From assembly GCA_964059195.1 (NCBI GenBank), contig CAXKWD010000001.1:118167751-118231750 (forward strand): DNA of 64,000 bases, read 5' to 3'. The position numbers and the translations under genes are program-made. This document shows, in pieces, positions 1 to 10,242 of the stretch. Numbering within the stretch: position 1 is the stretch's first letter; each line of letters starts with the position of its first letter. The notes beneath the pieces were generated by a model that saw only the letters and a program-made list of their open reading frames with translations, did no database searches and was not told the origin of the DNA. This DNA is from Ectobius pallidus. Its lineage: Eukaryota; Arthropoda; Insecta; Blattodea; Ectobiidae.

Positions 1-1978
1 AGGCTTCCTTCACTGAAGCATTTACTCTTCTGTAAGTAGCTCATCACGTTATTAACATGTTCTTCTCTTGAGGCTACCAAACTAAGAGGAGGTTCAGAGG
101 ACTGAACCCGAGCCTTAGGCTTTGAAATCAGCAACGGTAACCCCTAGACTATACAGGTTGTCTCGTAATTGTACTATGGTACACTAAGTATACTACATAC
201 CTAAATATAATACATACTTAAGTTAGTATACTGCATATTGTATATTCCTGCGCAGACTCAGTATAAATTTGCAACGCGAACATGCTCAGCAACCAACCAA
301 ACATTTAGAGTAGGCCTATCGATATGCTTGCAAATATACTGTATACTGTGAGGCCCCTACAGTCCACCACAAAATTGCATTCGCTTTTTACCCCAAGTCA
401 GATTACGAAATATATAACGATTAATTCTCCTTTGACATTTGAATAATTTAGCATCTTTCATGTGCTTTGGTCTACCAGCATATTCATAAACTTGACTTCG
501 AATAAGAATTAACAAGCTTCTTCCCTCAAAAAATACTTTAAGAATTCCAGTTACTGCAATCCTATGTGTAGGTCTACTGTACTTGCAAGAAGACTCAACA
601 GGAGAAGATGACAGTCCGCTCAAGAATGACAGATGAAAAAATTGTAAAAAAGTGTAAAATTATTAAAATATATCTGTAACATTGCGGTGACTACAAAAAA
701 GTGTTCTTAATCATGAATCAAAATTTATTATGAAAATAGCATTTCTCCATTACCACGAAAATGTAATGGTCTTTATCCACATTTCATTTTCAATTACAAA
801 TAACTAATCAAATATGTTCCTAAGGATTCATTTCCAGCTGCTAGCCGCTTACATGCTGTTTTTAAGTGAAGTTACCGAAGCATTTCTTCTGAAATCAGTT
901 TAAACTGATTTTGAACGTGAGAGAACTTTCTCAAGGTGTAGTCCTATGTTCAGTATTTTATTTAGATAGTACCGATATTACATTGCTAGACTATCTGTGA
1001 GAATTATTTAAACTATTATTTACTTAAATCGAACAAAATTTGAATAATTTTTTGTCTAGGTGCAAATCTGCACATATAACTGTAGCACCCCCCTATATGA
1101 GGCAAAAAAGTAAATAAATGCAGTATGTTAAGAAGTGTATCTAGAAAATTGTAGTCTGCATTATTCACTACCTATAACCTGTAACAACTTATTGCTATTA
1201 GTCGTTATCAGGTTATGGAAATTAATGTTCTTAACAAGACATGCATTTATTTTTCCAAGATTGTTAAAGCACTTCATAATAAGGTCATAGGTCGCAGTTT
1301 AAAAATTATGACAATTAGACTATATGGTTTACACCTCTGCGTGTAAAACGCTACAAGTACGGTTTGACCCTTTCTGGCGACATTTTATTTTGAAAACTAG
1401 TCCCATGTGTTATATGTAATATTTACTGCGACAGCTTCCATTACTGCTCCATGCCATCGGATGTAAGCAGGAAAAGAACAAATATTACACTCTCTCCACT
1501 CCAGTGTCAACTTCACTACGCTCATGCTGCTAGCTGGATACAACAAATGAAATGAAAATTTTGAGTGCTTATAAATCAAGTTAAATAAAGAGGAATGAAT
1601 GTACGTTGAAGTTACCTAACGCGCACAAAGAATCGTAAGATTCTTGAACTCAGATGTAACAAACAGAGTTTCATTTTCATCTTTTTAAAGAGGTTTCCTT
1701 TGTCAGAGGAGCTCCACAACATATATTTAGAATTTAATGGCACACGTCAAGTTGCTATTATTACATTATTAATTACATGCTTATTCTATGTTATATTATA
1801 AGTCCACTAAATAAGACTTGTAGACATTGTTCTATACAATTGATCTTGTTTTTTAATAAATTAATTTTGCAATGTGCAATGTGTTTAGATGTGTAAATGA
1901 GTAATGAATAGCTGGGCAAATCTGAATTGATCAACAAAAACATAAAAATTAAAAATCGAGAAAAACACTTTTAACATA
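1..1978. other. intergenic, no gene recognised
   Basis: AT-rich DNA with only short ORFs on either strand (60 to 88 residues) that show no recognisable domain, codon bias or splice context. No terminal repeats or tRNA boxes were seen. Confidence 0.5.
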
Positions 1979-1986
1979 ATATTAAG

Positions 1987-2486
1987 TAGGGCTGTACCGA
2001 TTAATCGATTAAATATCTAATCGTCGATCAATTACATTTTCCGATTAATCGGTTTAGTCGAATTCTGAAAAACGTTTTTCGAGAAATGGGTCAAATGACC
2101 AAACTCCTTTCTCGGTGCCGAGTGAAGAGTTTTTAGTGCTGCCGGTATTATTGTAAACAAGCTACGATCGTGTCTTGAACATTCAAATGTCAAAAAACTC
2201 GTGTCTCAAGTCTTGGCTGAAAAAGTAACCGGAAATGTAAGTTTTGTACATATTTTTTCACTAGTTAACTAATAATGGTATTCATTAATTCAGGTTTTCT
2301 TCTGATTATAATCAGATAATTAATTATTCATTAATTAATGCAGATAATTATCTGTAGTGTAGTAGTTATTAAATGCACACTTTGGTTTCGTTTAAAATAC
2401 CGACTTGTTTGTCGATTAATCAATCGATTAATCGATTAAAGTCAAGCGTTAACTCGATTAAAAGTTTTAATCGATTTTCAGCCCTA
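1987..2486. mobile_element. hAT-type MITE (500 bp)
   Basis: The element begins TAGGGCTG and ends CAGCCCTA. It is flanked by a perfect 8-bp duplication ATATTAAG at 1979-1986 and 2487-2494. Eight-base duplications with short TAGGG/CAGGG-type ends are the hallmark of hAT transposons. Both ends hold clustered copies of an AATCGATTAATCG-like word in inverted orientation. There is no transposase ORF, so it is a non-autonomous copy that would need an hAT transposase supplied elsewhere. Confidence 0.85.
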
Positions 2487-2494
2487 ATATTAAG

Positions 2495-2955
2495 GAAAAA
2501 AGTTCAGTGTCGACTGTCAGAAAATGCTTATTTTTTTAATAAATTCAGAAACTTCTATCTTCTCTTCTGTCCAGAAATCTAACAATAAAAACTTTAACTT
2601 CATAATTTTCTATCTTCCGTATTGACTGCTGTCATTACTATCCCTATCTAATCAAGTATCTTCTATCCCTTTCTTACTTTCCAGCTTTCCTACATAAATC
2701 TGCTTTCAGCACAGACACTTTACTCCCTAAACATTTAGCCGCAGTTGACATCCGAAAATAAATAACCTTTTAGCATAGCTGCAACCCCGATACGGTTTTC
2801 TACAAACTTTGGCATACGCGACTCAACAATTTAGTAAGACACAGATATGAATTAAGCTCAATTTAACAAACAAAAATATCCGCTTGATTCAAGCCTGGTT
2901 TAAGTTTAAAAAATTTCAGTAGCTTAAACTATATGATACATGAGGTTTTCATTTC
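2495..2955. other. spacer, no gene recognised
   Basis: AT-rich sequence between the hAT MITE and the mariner remnant. No supported feature seen. Confidence 0.5.
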
Positions 2956-3393
2956 CTATATGTTAAGAGCACCAGTCTCAATGCACTTGATCCATCGTTG
3001 CACAAGCTTCTTGATGCCCTTAGAAGATTTTTTTTTGGGGGGGGGCCTAAAGGCATCTTCAAGTGGGCCAAAAATACTGTATGCAGGACGCTCAATCACC
3101 TCAAATCCCAGTGGATATGGAAGGGCGTTCCGTTCTTTCATCATCCTTCGCACTTGTCCGACCATTTTGAACTTTTCAATCCATTCGTGCAGGCTTCGCG
3201 GTGGTAAAAGATTGCCCCTCATATTGTGTGGAAAGTCTCCGACGGATTTCGGATCCTGGTACACCTTCAGATGAAAAAAAAGAAATGAATCACTGGACGC
3301 TGTTCTTCTTTGGTGCAAACGCTGAACGGTGCAGTCATTTTTACTGTGCAACAACGCAACACCCAGTGAAGTCATAACGGTCAAACATTCCAC
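2956..3393 (-). pseudogene. mariner-like transposase, internally deleted remnant
   Basis: The 145-residue minus-strand frame reads like two ends of a mariner/IS630-type transposase. The N-terminal half resembles the helix-turn-helix region that binds terminal repeats (an SLHEWIEKFKMVGQV stretch near residue 68). The C-terminal part ends in IFGPLEDAF and then GIKKLVQRWIKCIE, close to the end of mariner/SETMAR-type transposases (pattern GIxKLVxRWxKCIE). The whole DDD catalytic core normally between them is absent, and the join lies at a T-run/G-run homopolymer near 3030-3045. Family transposases are about 340 residues, so this is a dead deletion derivative. Terminal repeats were not located. 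The assignment rests on motif memory, not a search. Confidence 0.5.
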
Positions 3394-3729
3394 GAGCGGA
3401 GATAAATGAACAACATGACGACGTGTGCGAGCACAAAGGGTACAGTCAACCTAACAAAAGATTAAATAAAAAGTGCGGATACTTACTGACCTATATTCCT
3501 TACAGTTAAATAGAACTTCTAGATCTAGAGGTTCCTTTACGAGCTTTAAGAGTCTTGTGTTCAACAGGAAAAGGTAATGCTATTTTTTTCATATGAAAAC
3601 TGACAAACAACATTCACCATATTGTACATGTATTATTTCTTTTCCATATGTCTTTATGACCTACAGCAGTAAAGCAATAGATTCACGCGCTGAACTTCCT
3701 TATGAATATCCTATGACCAGTTCTCAGAA
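3394..3729. other. spacer, no gene recognised
   Basis: Nothing supported between the mariner remnant and the left target-site duplication of the miniature Polinton. Confidence 0.5.
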
Positions 3730-3735
3730 CAGCTA

Positions 3736-3773
3736 AGTAGTTATAGACCAGGTATAAATCAAAATGGCCGCCA
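3736..3773 (+). repeat. left terminal inverted repeat of the mini-Polinton
   Basis: A 38-bp perfect inverted match to 6289-6326. It contains TATAAAT (3753-3759) and ends in the ATGGCCGCC that starts the first ORF, so the start codon of the structural-protein fragment lies inside the repeat. Confidence 0.9.
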
Positions 3774-4207
3774 TGGTGAAAAATTCTTCTTTCTCCGGCA
3801 CAGTGGAGTCCAATCCCTACGAGTTTCGACATTTTGCTTTGAGTTCTTTTGCTTTGTACGTTAATGGACAACAGATTCCATCAGAAGGATTACACATTTC
3901 CACAGATCATGAGAAGACTACTACTCTAGCTTACGATACACTTTTTAAAGGTTCGGGGATCCATCATAGTAGCGGGATGCTAATCACTCACGACATGTAT
4001 ATAAATGGGTATTTCACACTGATGTATGATCTTACGCCTGATGTTTCAGCATCGCATGGTCATAGAAGTTTGCCCTGTAGTGGAAACATTAGAATAGAAG
4101 CAAAGTTCGATAAGGCTTTAGAACAAGCCATCACTTGTATCCTCTACTCCGAATACGATAACTCTATCGAGATCACTAAAGATAGAAGAGTGATTACAGA
4201 TTTTTAG
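3764..4207 (+). CDS. Polinton structural (capsid-type) protein, C-terminal part
   Basis: A 147-residue ORF. The segment HFALSSFALYVNGQQIP (about residues 24-40), then GYFTLMYDLTPD, GNIRIEAKFDKAL and a closing SIEITKDRRVITDF follow the pattern of the C-terminal third of late structural proteins found in arthropod Polintons and adintoviruses, often annotated as F54H12.2-like. Full family members are several hundred residues, so the N-terminal part is missing. The start ATG at 3764 is in good context (a second Met is at residue 4) but lies in the terminal repeat, so the first few residues are probably not original. The stop is 4 bases before the protease start. Whether the family is the major or a minor capsid protein I cannot settle. 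Probably not functional alone, though the frame is unbroken. Confidence 0.6.
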   Translation: MAAMVKNSSFSGTVESNPYEFRHFALSSFALYVNGQQIPSEGLHISTDHEKTTTLAYDTLFKGSGIHHSSGMLITHDMYINGYFTLMYDLTPDVSASHGHRSLPCSGNIRIEAKFDKALEQAITCILYSEYDNSIEITKDRRVITDF

Positions 4208-4211
4208 AATA

Positions 4212-4730
4212 ATGAATAGTAACCAAATAAACTATGCTTTACGTCACGTAGAAACATTCGGTGGGGTTTACCCTATCGATATGTTACCATCTGTTGTAAC
4301 GCATAAACCTAAGATTTATGTTATTAACTTTGATCCTCATTCTTCACCTGGTTCTCATTGGGTTGCCGTGCTTTTCAAAAATCAGAATTTTGCCTATTAC
4401 TTTGATTCTTTTGGTCTACCACCCATCATTCGCGGGATAACAAAATTTATAAAACAAAACTCTATACAATGGCTGTACAACACTCAAAGACTCCAGGGAC
4501 CGACAACGGCAGTATGTGGACATTATGCCTGTTTGTTCACATACTTCATGAATAATGGATGGACGATGCAGGAGTATGTAAACATGTTTACTACGTCTCC
4601 AGACATAGAGGTCGTCCGCATCTTCCACAAATTCCTTGGAACTCTCTGTGGAACGAGGAAGGTTGGAGGTCAGAGATGTTTTCCAGGGCATGTGCATTGT
4701 AAGTATCTATCTACATGGATTTATTGTTAG
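4212..4730 (+). CDS. adenain-like cysteine protease (Polinton PRO)
   Basis: A 172-residue ORF matching the adenovirus-type protease (C5 peptidase, ULP1-like fold) that processes structural proteins in Polintons and adenoviruses. Visible catalytic elements in order: His49 in GSHWVAVLF, Asp65 in YYFDSFG, Gln95 in RLQGP (oxyanion hole) and the nucleophile Cys102 in AVCGHYACLF. Order and spacing agree with adenain (His, Glu/Asp, Gln, Cys). An N-terminal GGVYPIDMLP also fits. Length is close to complete for the family. It starts 4 bases after the structural fragment. Near the 3' end a strong donor GTAAGTAT (4699) would, if spliced to the acceptor ending at 4781, create an immediate stop and shorten the tail by about ten residues. 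No frameshift or missing catalytic residue. Confidence 0.88.
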   Translation: MNSNQINYALRHVETFGGVYPIDMLPSVVTHKPKIYVINFDPHSSPGSHWVAVLFKNQNFAYYFDSFGLPPIIRGITKFIKQNSIQWLYNTQRLQGPTTAVCGHYACLFTYFMNNGWTMQEYVNMFTTSPDIEVVRIFHKFLGTLCGTRKVGGQRCFPGHVHCKYLSTWIYC

Positions 4731-4871
4731 CTTAGAAAAGTAGGTTGTGCTTAAGTTAAAACCTTTACTTTCTGATTTCAGAACGAAAAGATATAAAGCA
4801 GCTCGATTTCATCGGACTAGCTCAGTTTCGTTGCAGTGTCTGGAACGAGAGGTCCTCCTAGTTCTATCGTG

Positions 4872-5641
4872 ATGTCTTCATCATCAGAGACTACTACTAC
4901 TAGCAAGAGCAAAACCAACAAATGTAAAAAGGTATGTATATTCATTACTCATATGTTTGTATTGTAATGTTTGTTTATTTGATTGTTTTGTTTTCAGGTT
5001 TCATCATCAGGCCATGTATAAAATTAGATTTCTTACGGGTATTGTTTTATGTGTTTCAGGTTTCGTCATCAGGATCTGTAAAGAAACAGAAGAAGATGAT
5101 GATCGACAAGGTTGTGAAGGAAGCTGTGTCGGCAACACTCCCAAGAGTTGCTCCTATAGTGCTAGCCCGCAGAACCTATTTCCTCAACAACAGAAAGGAC
5201 CGATACATCAGTTTCGGATTCTACTCCATTGTGAATTACACTGGATGTGCGGAGATTGGAACTTCTAAAGGTGCTTGTGTTATTTTGTCGCCCTACCTCC
5301 TCTCTTCGTTCTTGTTACATTTACCTAAAATGTGTGAAAATATGTGTTATTCTAAACATTATCTGTTTAAAGAAGACTCTTTCAAATTACAGACACGTAA
5401 AGACTTGAAAGAATGTGTGATGCAATACGATAGTGCTCGTATTGTTTTACGTAATGATGACATTACTTACCTCGTTATGAATTCTATCATAATAAATGAC
5501 ATTATGAATAAGTTTGTACTAATGCAAAGCGAAGTGTTTAACTATATAAACAACAAACAAAGTGTTCCTGCAAGTTGTGAAATTCTGTCTTTATTAGACA
5601 TGGTTAGCGATGAAATAAATCATCCAGCTCTATTACTCTGA
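4872..5641 (+). CDS. spliced mini-Polinton gene of unknown function (exons 4872-4931, 5060-5641)
   Basis: Exon 1 starts at ATG 4872 and encodes 20 residues rich in Ser, Thr and Lys, ending at a donor AAG|GTATGT (4931/4932). Exon 2 begins after a TTTCAG acceptor at 5059 and continues in phase 0 to the stop at 5641, giving about 213 residues. A second acceptor of almost the same sequence at 4997 would yield a premature stop seven codons later. The N-terminus is basic (KKQKKMMIDK). The middle (YISFGFYSIVNY, then a GACVILSPYLLSSFLLHLPK stretch) is weakly reminiscent of the PC4 single-stranded-DNA-binding fold, but this is only a shape impression. I do not recognise the family. No signal peptide. 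It is the third gene of the element, same strand as the protease. Confidence 0.55.
4932..5059 (+). other. intron with two tandem acceptors
   Basis: Donor GTATGT at 4932. Acceptors TTTTCAG ending at 4997 and TTTCAG ending at 5059, each followed by a near-identical GTTTCRTCATCAGG. Only the second leads into the long open frame. Confidence 0.55.
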
Positions 5642-6288
5642 AGCCATTTGTTTATACACTTTATTTCATAGGAGCATGGCAACCTTATGTTACGGGATAA
5701 GGTTGTGACGTTCTGAAATGAAACTATAACCTCAACCAATTCCTATTCCTTACAAAGTCATTTCACTTAGACGATAGTAATAGTAACAGTGTTCATCTGG
5801 AAGAAGAAAGGATGCTGAAAGGAAGAAGAATTGGTTATGTAAGTATAAACCTATTTTATCTTTTCATAACTATCATGTGCCCTTGCGCAATATTGTACGT
5901 ATGTCACTATTACACTATCTAGCTATAATAGCGTCACGTTGGTGCATGTCGTGACATGTTTCAATTCTAACCCCATGACGTCATAGAGCAAAGGACCTAA
6001 GTATGGGTGGGGGGCGGCCGTAGGTATGAACCAGGGAATACTATAACGCATAAGAGCGTATCCCTTTGTTTGAAAAATTCCTATGACGTCATGGAGCAAA
6101 GGACCTAAGTGGGCGTCTGGGGGGAGGCGTCGGTTTTGTTTTGGGGCCTAACTCTTTAACGGGGCTTTGGGGCGGGTTGGGACTAGCACAGGACGAAAGG
6201 GCACAACGAACGCTTTCATTCGATACCCATGACGTCATGGCGTCGCCGGTACAAAGGGCACAACTCAGGCGTCGGGGGCGGCGTCGGT
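5642..6288 (+). other. non-coding right arm of the mini-Polinton
   Basis: The first half is AT-rich with a possible acceptor (TTTCATAG, ending 5672) and donor (GTAAGTAT near 5838) that may be relics of a lost exon. From about 5970 the composition changes to GC-rich with G-runs and repeats. No ORF of substance. Confidence 0.6.
5975..6239 (+). promoter_or_regulatory. three CRE/ATF-type palindromes in repeated units
   Basis: TGACGTCA occurs perfectly at 5976-5983, 6084-6091 and 6230-6237, always as ATGACGTCAT. The first two sit in a repeated block (ATGACGTCATRGAGCAAAGG and a further CCTAAGT) 108 bases apart, and the third is diverged after the palindrome. TGACGTCA is the consensus of CREB/ATF bZIP factors. 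Position beside the right terminal repeat suggests a control region. Function is inferred. Confidence 0.6.
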
Positions 6289-6326
6289 TGGCGGCCATTT
6301 TGATTTATACCTGGTCTATAACTACT
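6289..6326 (-). repeat. right terminal inverted repeat of the mini-Polinton
   Basis: Perfect reverse complement of 3736-3773, ending ACTACT and followed by the CAGCTA duplication at 6327-6332. Confidence 0.9.
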
Positions 6327-6332
6327 CAGCTA

Positions 6333-6879
6333 GCATCCCATTAAGCGTTCTGGGTAATTTAGTTACTATACAGAGAAACAGTTACTATATCTAGGTATGC
6401 TACTCTGAAACACAAGTATTCCAGAATTATAGCTTTCAAATAAGTATGTAACAGCATGCATAAACGGAAAGTAATTTATAGATGTCATGCCAGAACTGGA
6501 TAACTTGTAATTGATCCTGATTACAATTATTACACTAGGAAATGAAATCATAATATGTACATAGGCGTAACTAGAACTCTTCATTAGGGCAATGAGCAGA
6601 GTTGGGGGAGAAGAATAAAATTACCGGTACCGACTTCTGCTTTAGCCTTTAATTACAACGGTAGGCGTCCTTACCTAGATTCACTACCAAACAATTCATT
6701 TTCTTGCAATGTAAATTAGTTTATTTGCACTAATAAACACAAGAATGATATAATTTAATGAAAACCAATATATTTTTTCATCTGTATTTATACTCCTTTT
6801 GGCTGCGAAGCCATTTCAGGAGTTCGAGATCTGTGTCTAAACAGTGGGGTTGGTCTGAAACTATTGATTGTCCACTATC
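6333..6879. other. intergenic, no gene recognised
   Basis: AT-rich flank of the Polinton insertion. No supported feature. Confidence 0.5.
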
Positions 6880-7080
6880 TTCTATTGTTGGTGTATTTTA
6901 TGGAGTAAATTTCAACTGATATTAATTTAAATGGATATGATACAGGATGAAATGGTGAGGATGATTCATGGTATGTAAATGGTGTGTATATATCCAGTTC
7001 AGCATTTGTCTTTACGACTGGGGAAACCATGAAAAATCCCTTGTCAAATTGACCGGCCACGGAATTTGAACCTGGAACCT
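6880..7080 (-). repeat. possible tRNA-derived SINE fragment
   Basis: On the minus strand a B-box-like AGGTTCAAATTCC lies near 7060-7072, followed by about 180 bases of non-coding sequence. No A box or target duplication was found, so this is tentative. Confidence 0.3.
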
Positions 7081-8772
7081 CCGAAAAAACCTTATTACAT
7101 AATTAAGGTAATAGGCCCAAATTAAATGTTGATAAATGGCATTTATTGTGTTACAAATGTTTTAGTATAAGTTACTGCAGCATAACCATGCTCGTATGGC
7201 GGTATTTTGACATATTAAGGGAAGTTGCTCTAATAATTCTAATTATTCAATTAAAACACAGCATTTAACACTTTAATAACAAAGCAATTGAGACTAATGT
7301 AGCCCAATTGAACCCACATTTTTAAAAAAAATTATGATTTTCTTTGCTTCCGGGATTTAAGATATATTATGTTTCAGAGAATGAAGAGAGTTTATTTTAG
7401 CCAATTAATTTTCTACGTAATATCAACTACATTACTTTTTACATTAAATGTACTTTCTGAGCTCTTTATTGAAAACGTAAGAATAGTTTTAAATTTTAAA
7501 AAGAAAGAGATTTCATAGGCCCAGGATAGGTTATCAGTTATTAGTAATCCAAGGATTTCCATCACGTTAATTTTATGTTTTCTTTCTGTGAACAAACTAT
7601 ATTCTGAGCCTAGCTTCTAAATCTTGGGTATGAAAATTTCCTGTGGAAGTTATAAAGTAAATAACTTATACTATTATACACATAACTACTCGGGTTGTTT
7701 AATATGCAAATAGAGTTGTAAGGCAGGACTTAAATTGTAAATTGAAAGGTGCCAGAATTTCACTTTTGAATGTAATAACAGGTCTCTGAGACTCAGCCGG
7801 ATGCTGCGTTTATGTTCGTATGTGACAACAGTCAGGAAATTATAAAGCGTCTCTCCAGAAAGCTAACAAAGAAACCTTAATTGTCGGCGTTTAAACGCTT
7901 GTTCACTTTACGTTTATTTATTTCATTTTCTCACCAAGTTTCAAAATGAGCCGCTACTGTAATTAAGAACGTAAATAATTATGCAGTTCAGAATAAGAAG
8001 AGGATTATGATCATACATATTCCATATAATAGTGTGCTCGTTTAATTTACATAAAGAACAGAATTAACTTTTAGGCCTAAGAATGAATTTATGTGATTGT
8101 AGTGCATTATTCACTGGTATGGGATATATTCGTAATAAATTAGTAGTTAAGTAATGGGATAAACATTTTCAGGATTTACTAAAAATTTCTTATTTTGAAT
8201 AGAATAAAGAAAGTGTTGTTTCCCTCAATTATTTAGTTACTTAATCCTTACTGTTATACTGAACATAATGCTTAATCTTAATATAATTTGATTTATCTTA
8301 GATATATAACTTTTTAAAATTATCAACCTGATTAACATTCATAATATTCTCCCATTAGATAGATCGTAATGCTCAGTTCAACGCCCAAGTGCATGTTGAA
8401 ATAAAACTGTTAACAAAAGATGCAAAAGAATCAATAGTTTCATACTTTAATGCACGCACAAAACCGTGTCAATTATTTGTACAAGAGTGCCATGGCTGAT
8501 CCTCACCATTTTAAAATCCAAAAAAGTTGTATTAGTGGCCCGAGTGTTTAAGACATTGTCATGGGTAAAACGTAATTTAATCTTGTCGCGGAAGAGTGTT
8601 ATCCAAAGAGCTTGTGATGTTTAATAGGACTACTTAGTAAGATAAATAACATTTTAAAAGGTAGAAGTCAGTAACATAATAAAATAAGGCCATTTAATAT
8701 TTGCATATGGTGTGATATGACATTAGGTTGCACTGCCATGTTTATTTCTCGGCCTTCCGAATAATTATTAGC
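7081..8772. other. intergenic, no gene recognised
   Basis: AT-rich, with short ORFs lacking any recognisable domain. Nothing supported. Confidence 0.5.
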
Positions 8773-8868
8773 AAGGTAAAATAAAAGTTGCCTACATAAC
8801 CGTCGCACTATAATACATACTGCATCTATTTTAAACTTTCTGTATAAAATTTTTACCATATTTTGAGT
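8773..8868 (-). repeat. dispersed repeat, inverted partner of 10243-10352
   Basis: Shares about 90 bases with the reverse complement of 10243-10352, including GTCGCACTATAATACATA and a TTTAAACTTTCTGTATAAAA core with scattered mismatches. Possibly the two arms of an old foldback element or two copies of one MITE. Confidence 0.6.
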
Positions 8869-10242
8869 CAATTACTACAGAAAAATATCTATTAGGTGTG
8901 ACACTATCAATGGCTTAGTGGATACATGTGTTAAGTAGCCAATATTCTTTAGCTTTTAGTAAATCCGTTTTAATACCTAATTATTACGAATCTGCACCTA
9001 GGAAAAGGGGTTTACCACATTTTTCTCCTGCACAATATATAATCAAGCATCTGTTTTTTCACTTGTTACATTTCTATAGAGTGAAGATAGACTCACGAGT
9101 TTCAAAATTTTCACTGAACACATTTAACCCCAAAATTGTACTGTGCCATTCATATTCTGAGCACTCTATTTTTATATTAATCTCTAACTTTTTGTGGTCT
9201 ACATCTCACCTCACAAGAAGCTTTGCGATCTTTCATGTTTGGTAACTTCATTGTTTACGATCTGTGTATATTTCCGTTGGAACTTTATTTCTTCTTATTC
9301 TTCTTCTGCTCTCTCTAGTTTATTTTATTGCTGGTGTTTTGTCGTATCATGACGCCACGTCCATTTGTCCACGTTCACTTTTTTCTCTGGCTTATGTTGT
9401 GGGTTAAGGGTCGCTAGCCGGTGAGACATTCTGTACTATGAAGTCAAGGGATCAGGACCTGTTTATTGGAGTGGCATGTACCCCTACCTTTGTTCAGCTG
9501 AGGTTTTAACCTCTTTAGTCTTTTGATTCTGTGGTGGGTTTTGTTTATCTTATTTATTTCAATTTATACAGTTAAATTCATTTTTCAGCCTACCAGTTCT
9601 TGGTTTATTTTATTCGTTTTCTTACCTTTTTGTTAATCTTTTGTTGATAACAGTTACGATGTTACAATCTGTTTTCATTCTTTTCTTGTGAGGTAAAAAT
9701 GGCCGACATATCCCGGGTTTATTTTCATTTTAACGTGTTCCGTGTTTTGGCTTTTTATATGTTAAAATGTCTCCAATACATATATATATATATATATATT
9801 TCATATTCTTTTGTACACCTATTCTTGTTGCCTAAACTATGACTATTTGAGCATAAAATTGTTACACTTCCATTGTTTCTTAGCGTACTAATCATAATCT
9901 TGAATGCCAGTTCTTTCATAGTGAGTAAAACCTCTGGGAAATAATTGCAATTTGGCAATTATATGGGTTAAGGATTGACACAGTACTAAACACAATATAT
10001 GTACACTAAGCCATCGATATAATATGAGACTCAAGTTCTGTAACTTCGTTAAGATATATAGAAAATTTCACACTGATAGATGACTCTGTTTAGGTGAAAT
10101 TTATACTTTCTTCACCACAGGCAGACTGCTATATGATCTAAATAGAGTATTGTATAAATATGGTAATTTTTACCAAAATACATGTAGTAAATAATGAAAA
10201 TGATATTTCTATGAACAGTGAATTTTTATAAAATGGACAATA
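8869..10242. other. spacer between inverted repeat copies
   Basis: A 105-residue ORF (8928-9245) and a 67-residue one show no recognisable domain. An AT dinucleotide run lies at about 9778-9800. No gene called. Confidence 0.45.

Larger units (their letters stand above)
3736..6326 (+). mobile_element. miniature Polinton/Maverick (2,591 bp)
   Basis: Seen directly: inverted repeats of 38 bp at both ends (3736-3773 and 6289-6326), termini AGTAGT...ACTACT, and the same 6 bases CAGCTA immediately outside each end (3730-3735 and 6327-6332). Established knowledge: Polintons/Mavericks make 6-bp target-site duplications, start with AG, and encode an adenovirus-type protease with capsid proteins, a protein-primed DNA polymerase and a retroviral-like integrase, over 15-20 kb. 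Here the polymerase, integrase and packaging ATPase are missing, while the protease, part of a structural protein and one unknown gene remain open on the plus strand. Inference: a deletion derivative that was still mobilised as a unit, because the duplication brackets the short form. The 38-bp repeats are shorter than the hundreds of bases usual for full elements. Confidence 0.85.

Noticed and set aside
4416..4697. Minus-strand ORF opposite the protease
   Set aside because: Shadow frame of the plus-strand protease, with no domain of its own.
6089..6344. Pro/Arg-rich ORFs on both strands in the Polinton right arm
   Set aside because: Produced by GC-rich repeats without stop codons; the two strands mirror each other.
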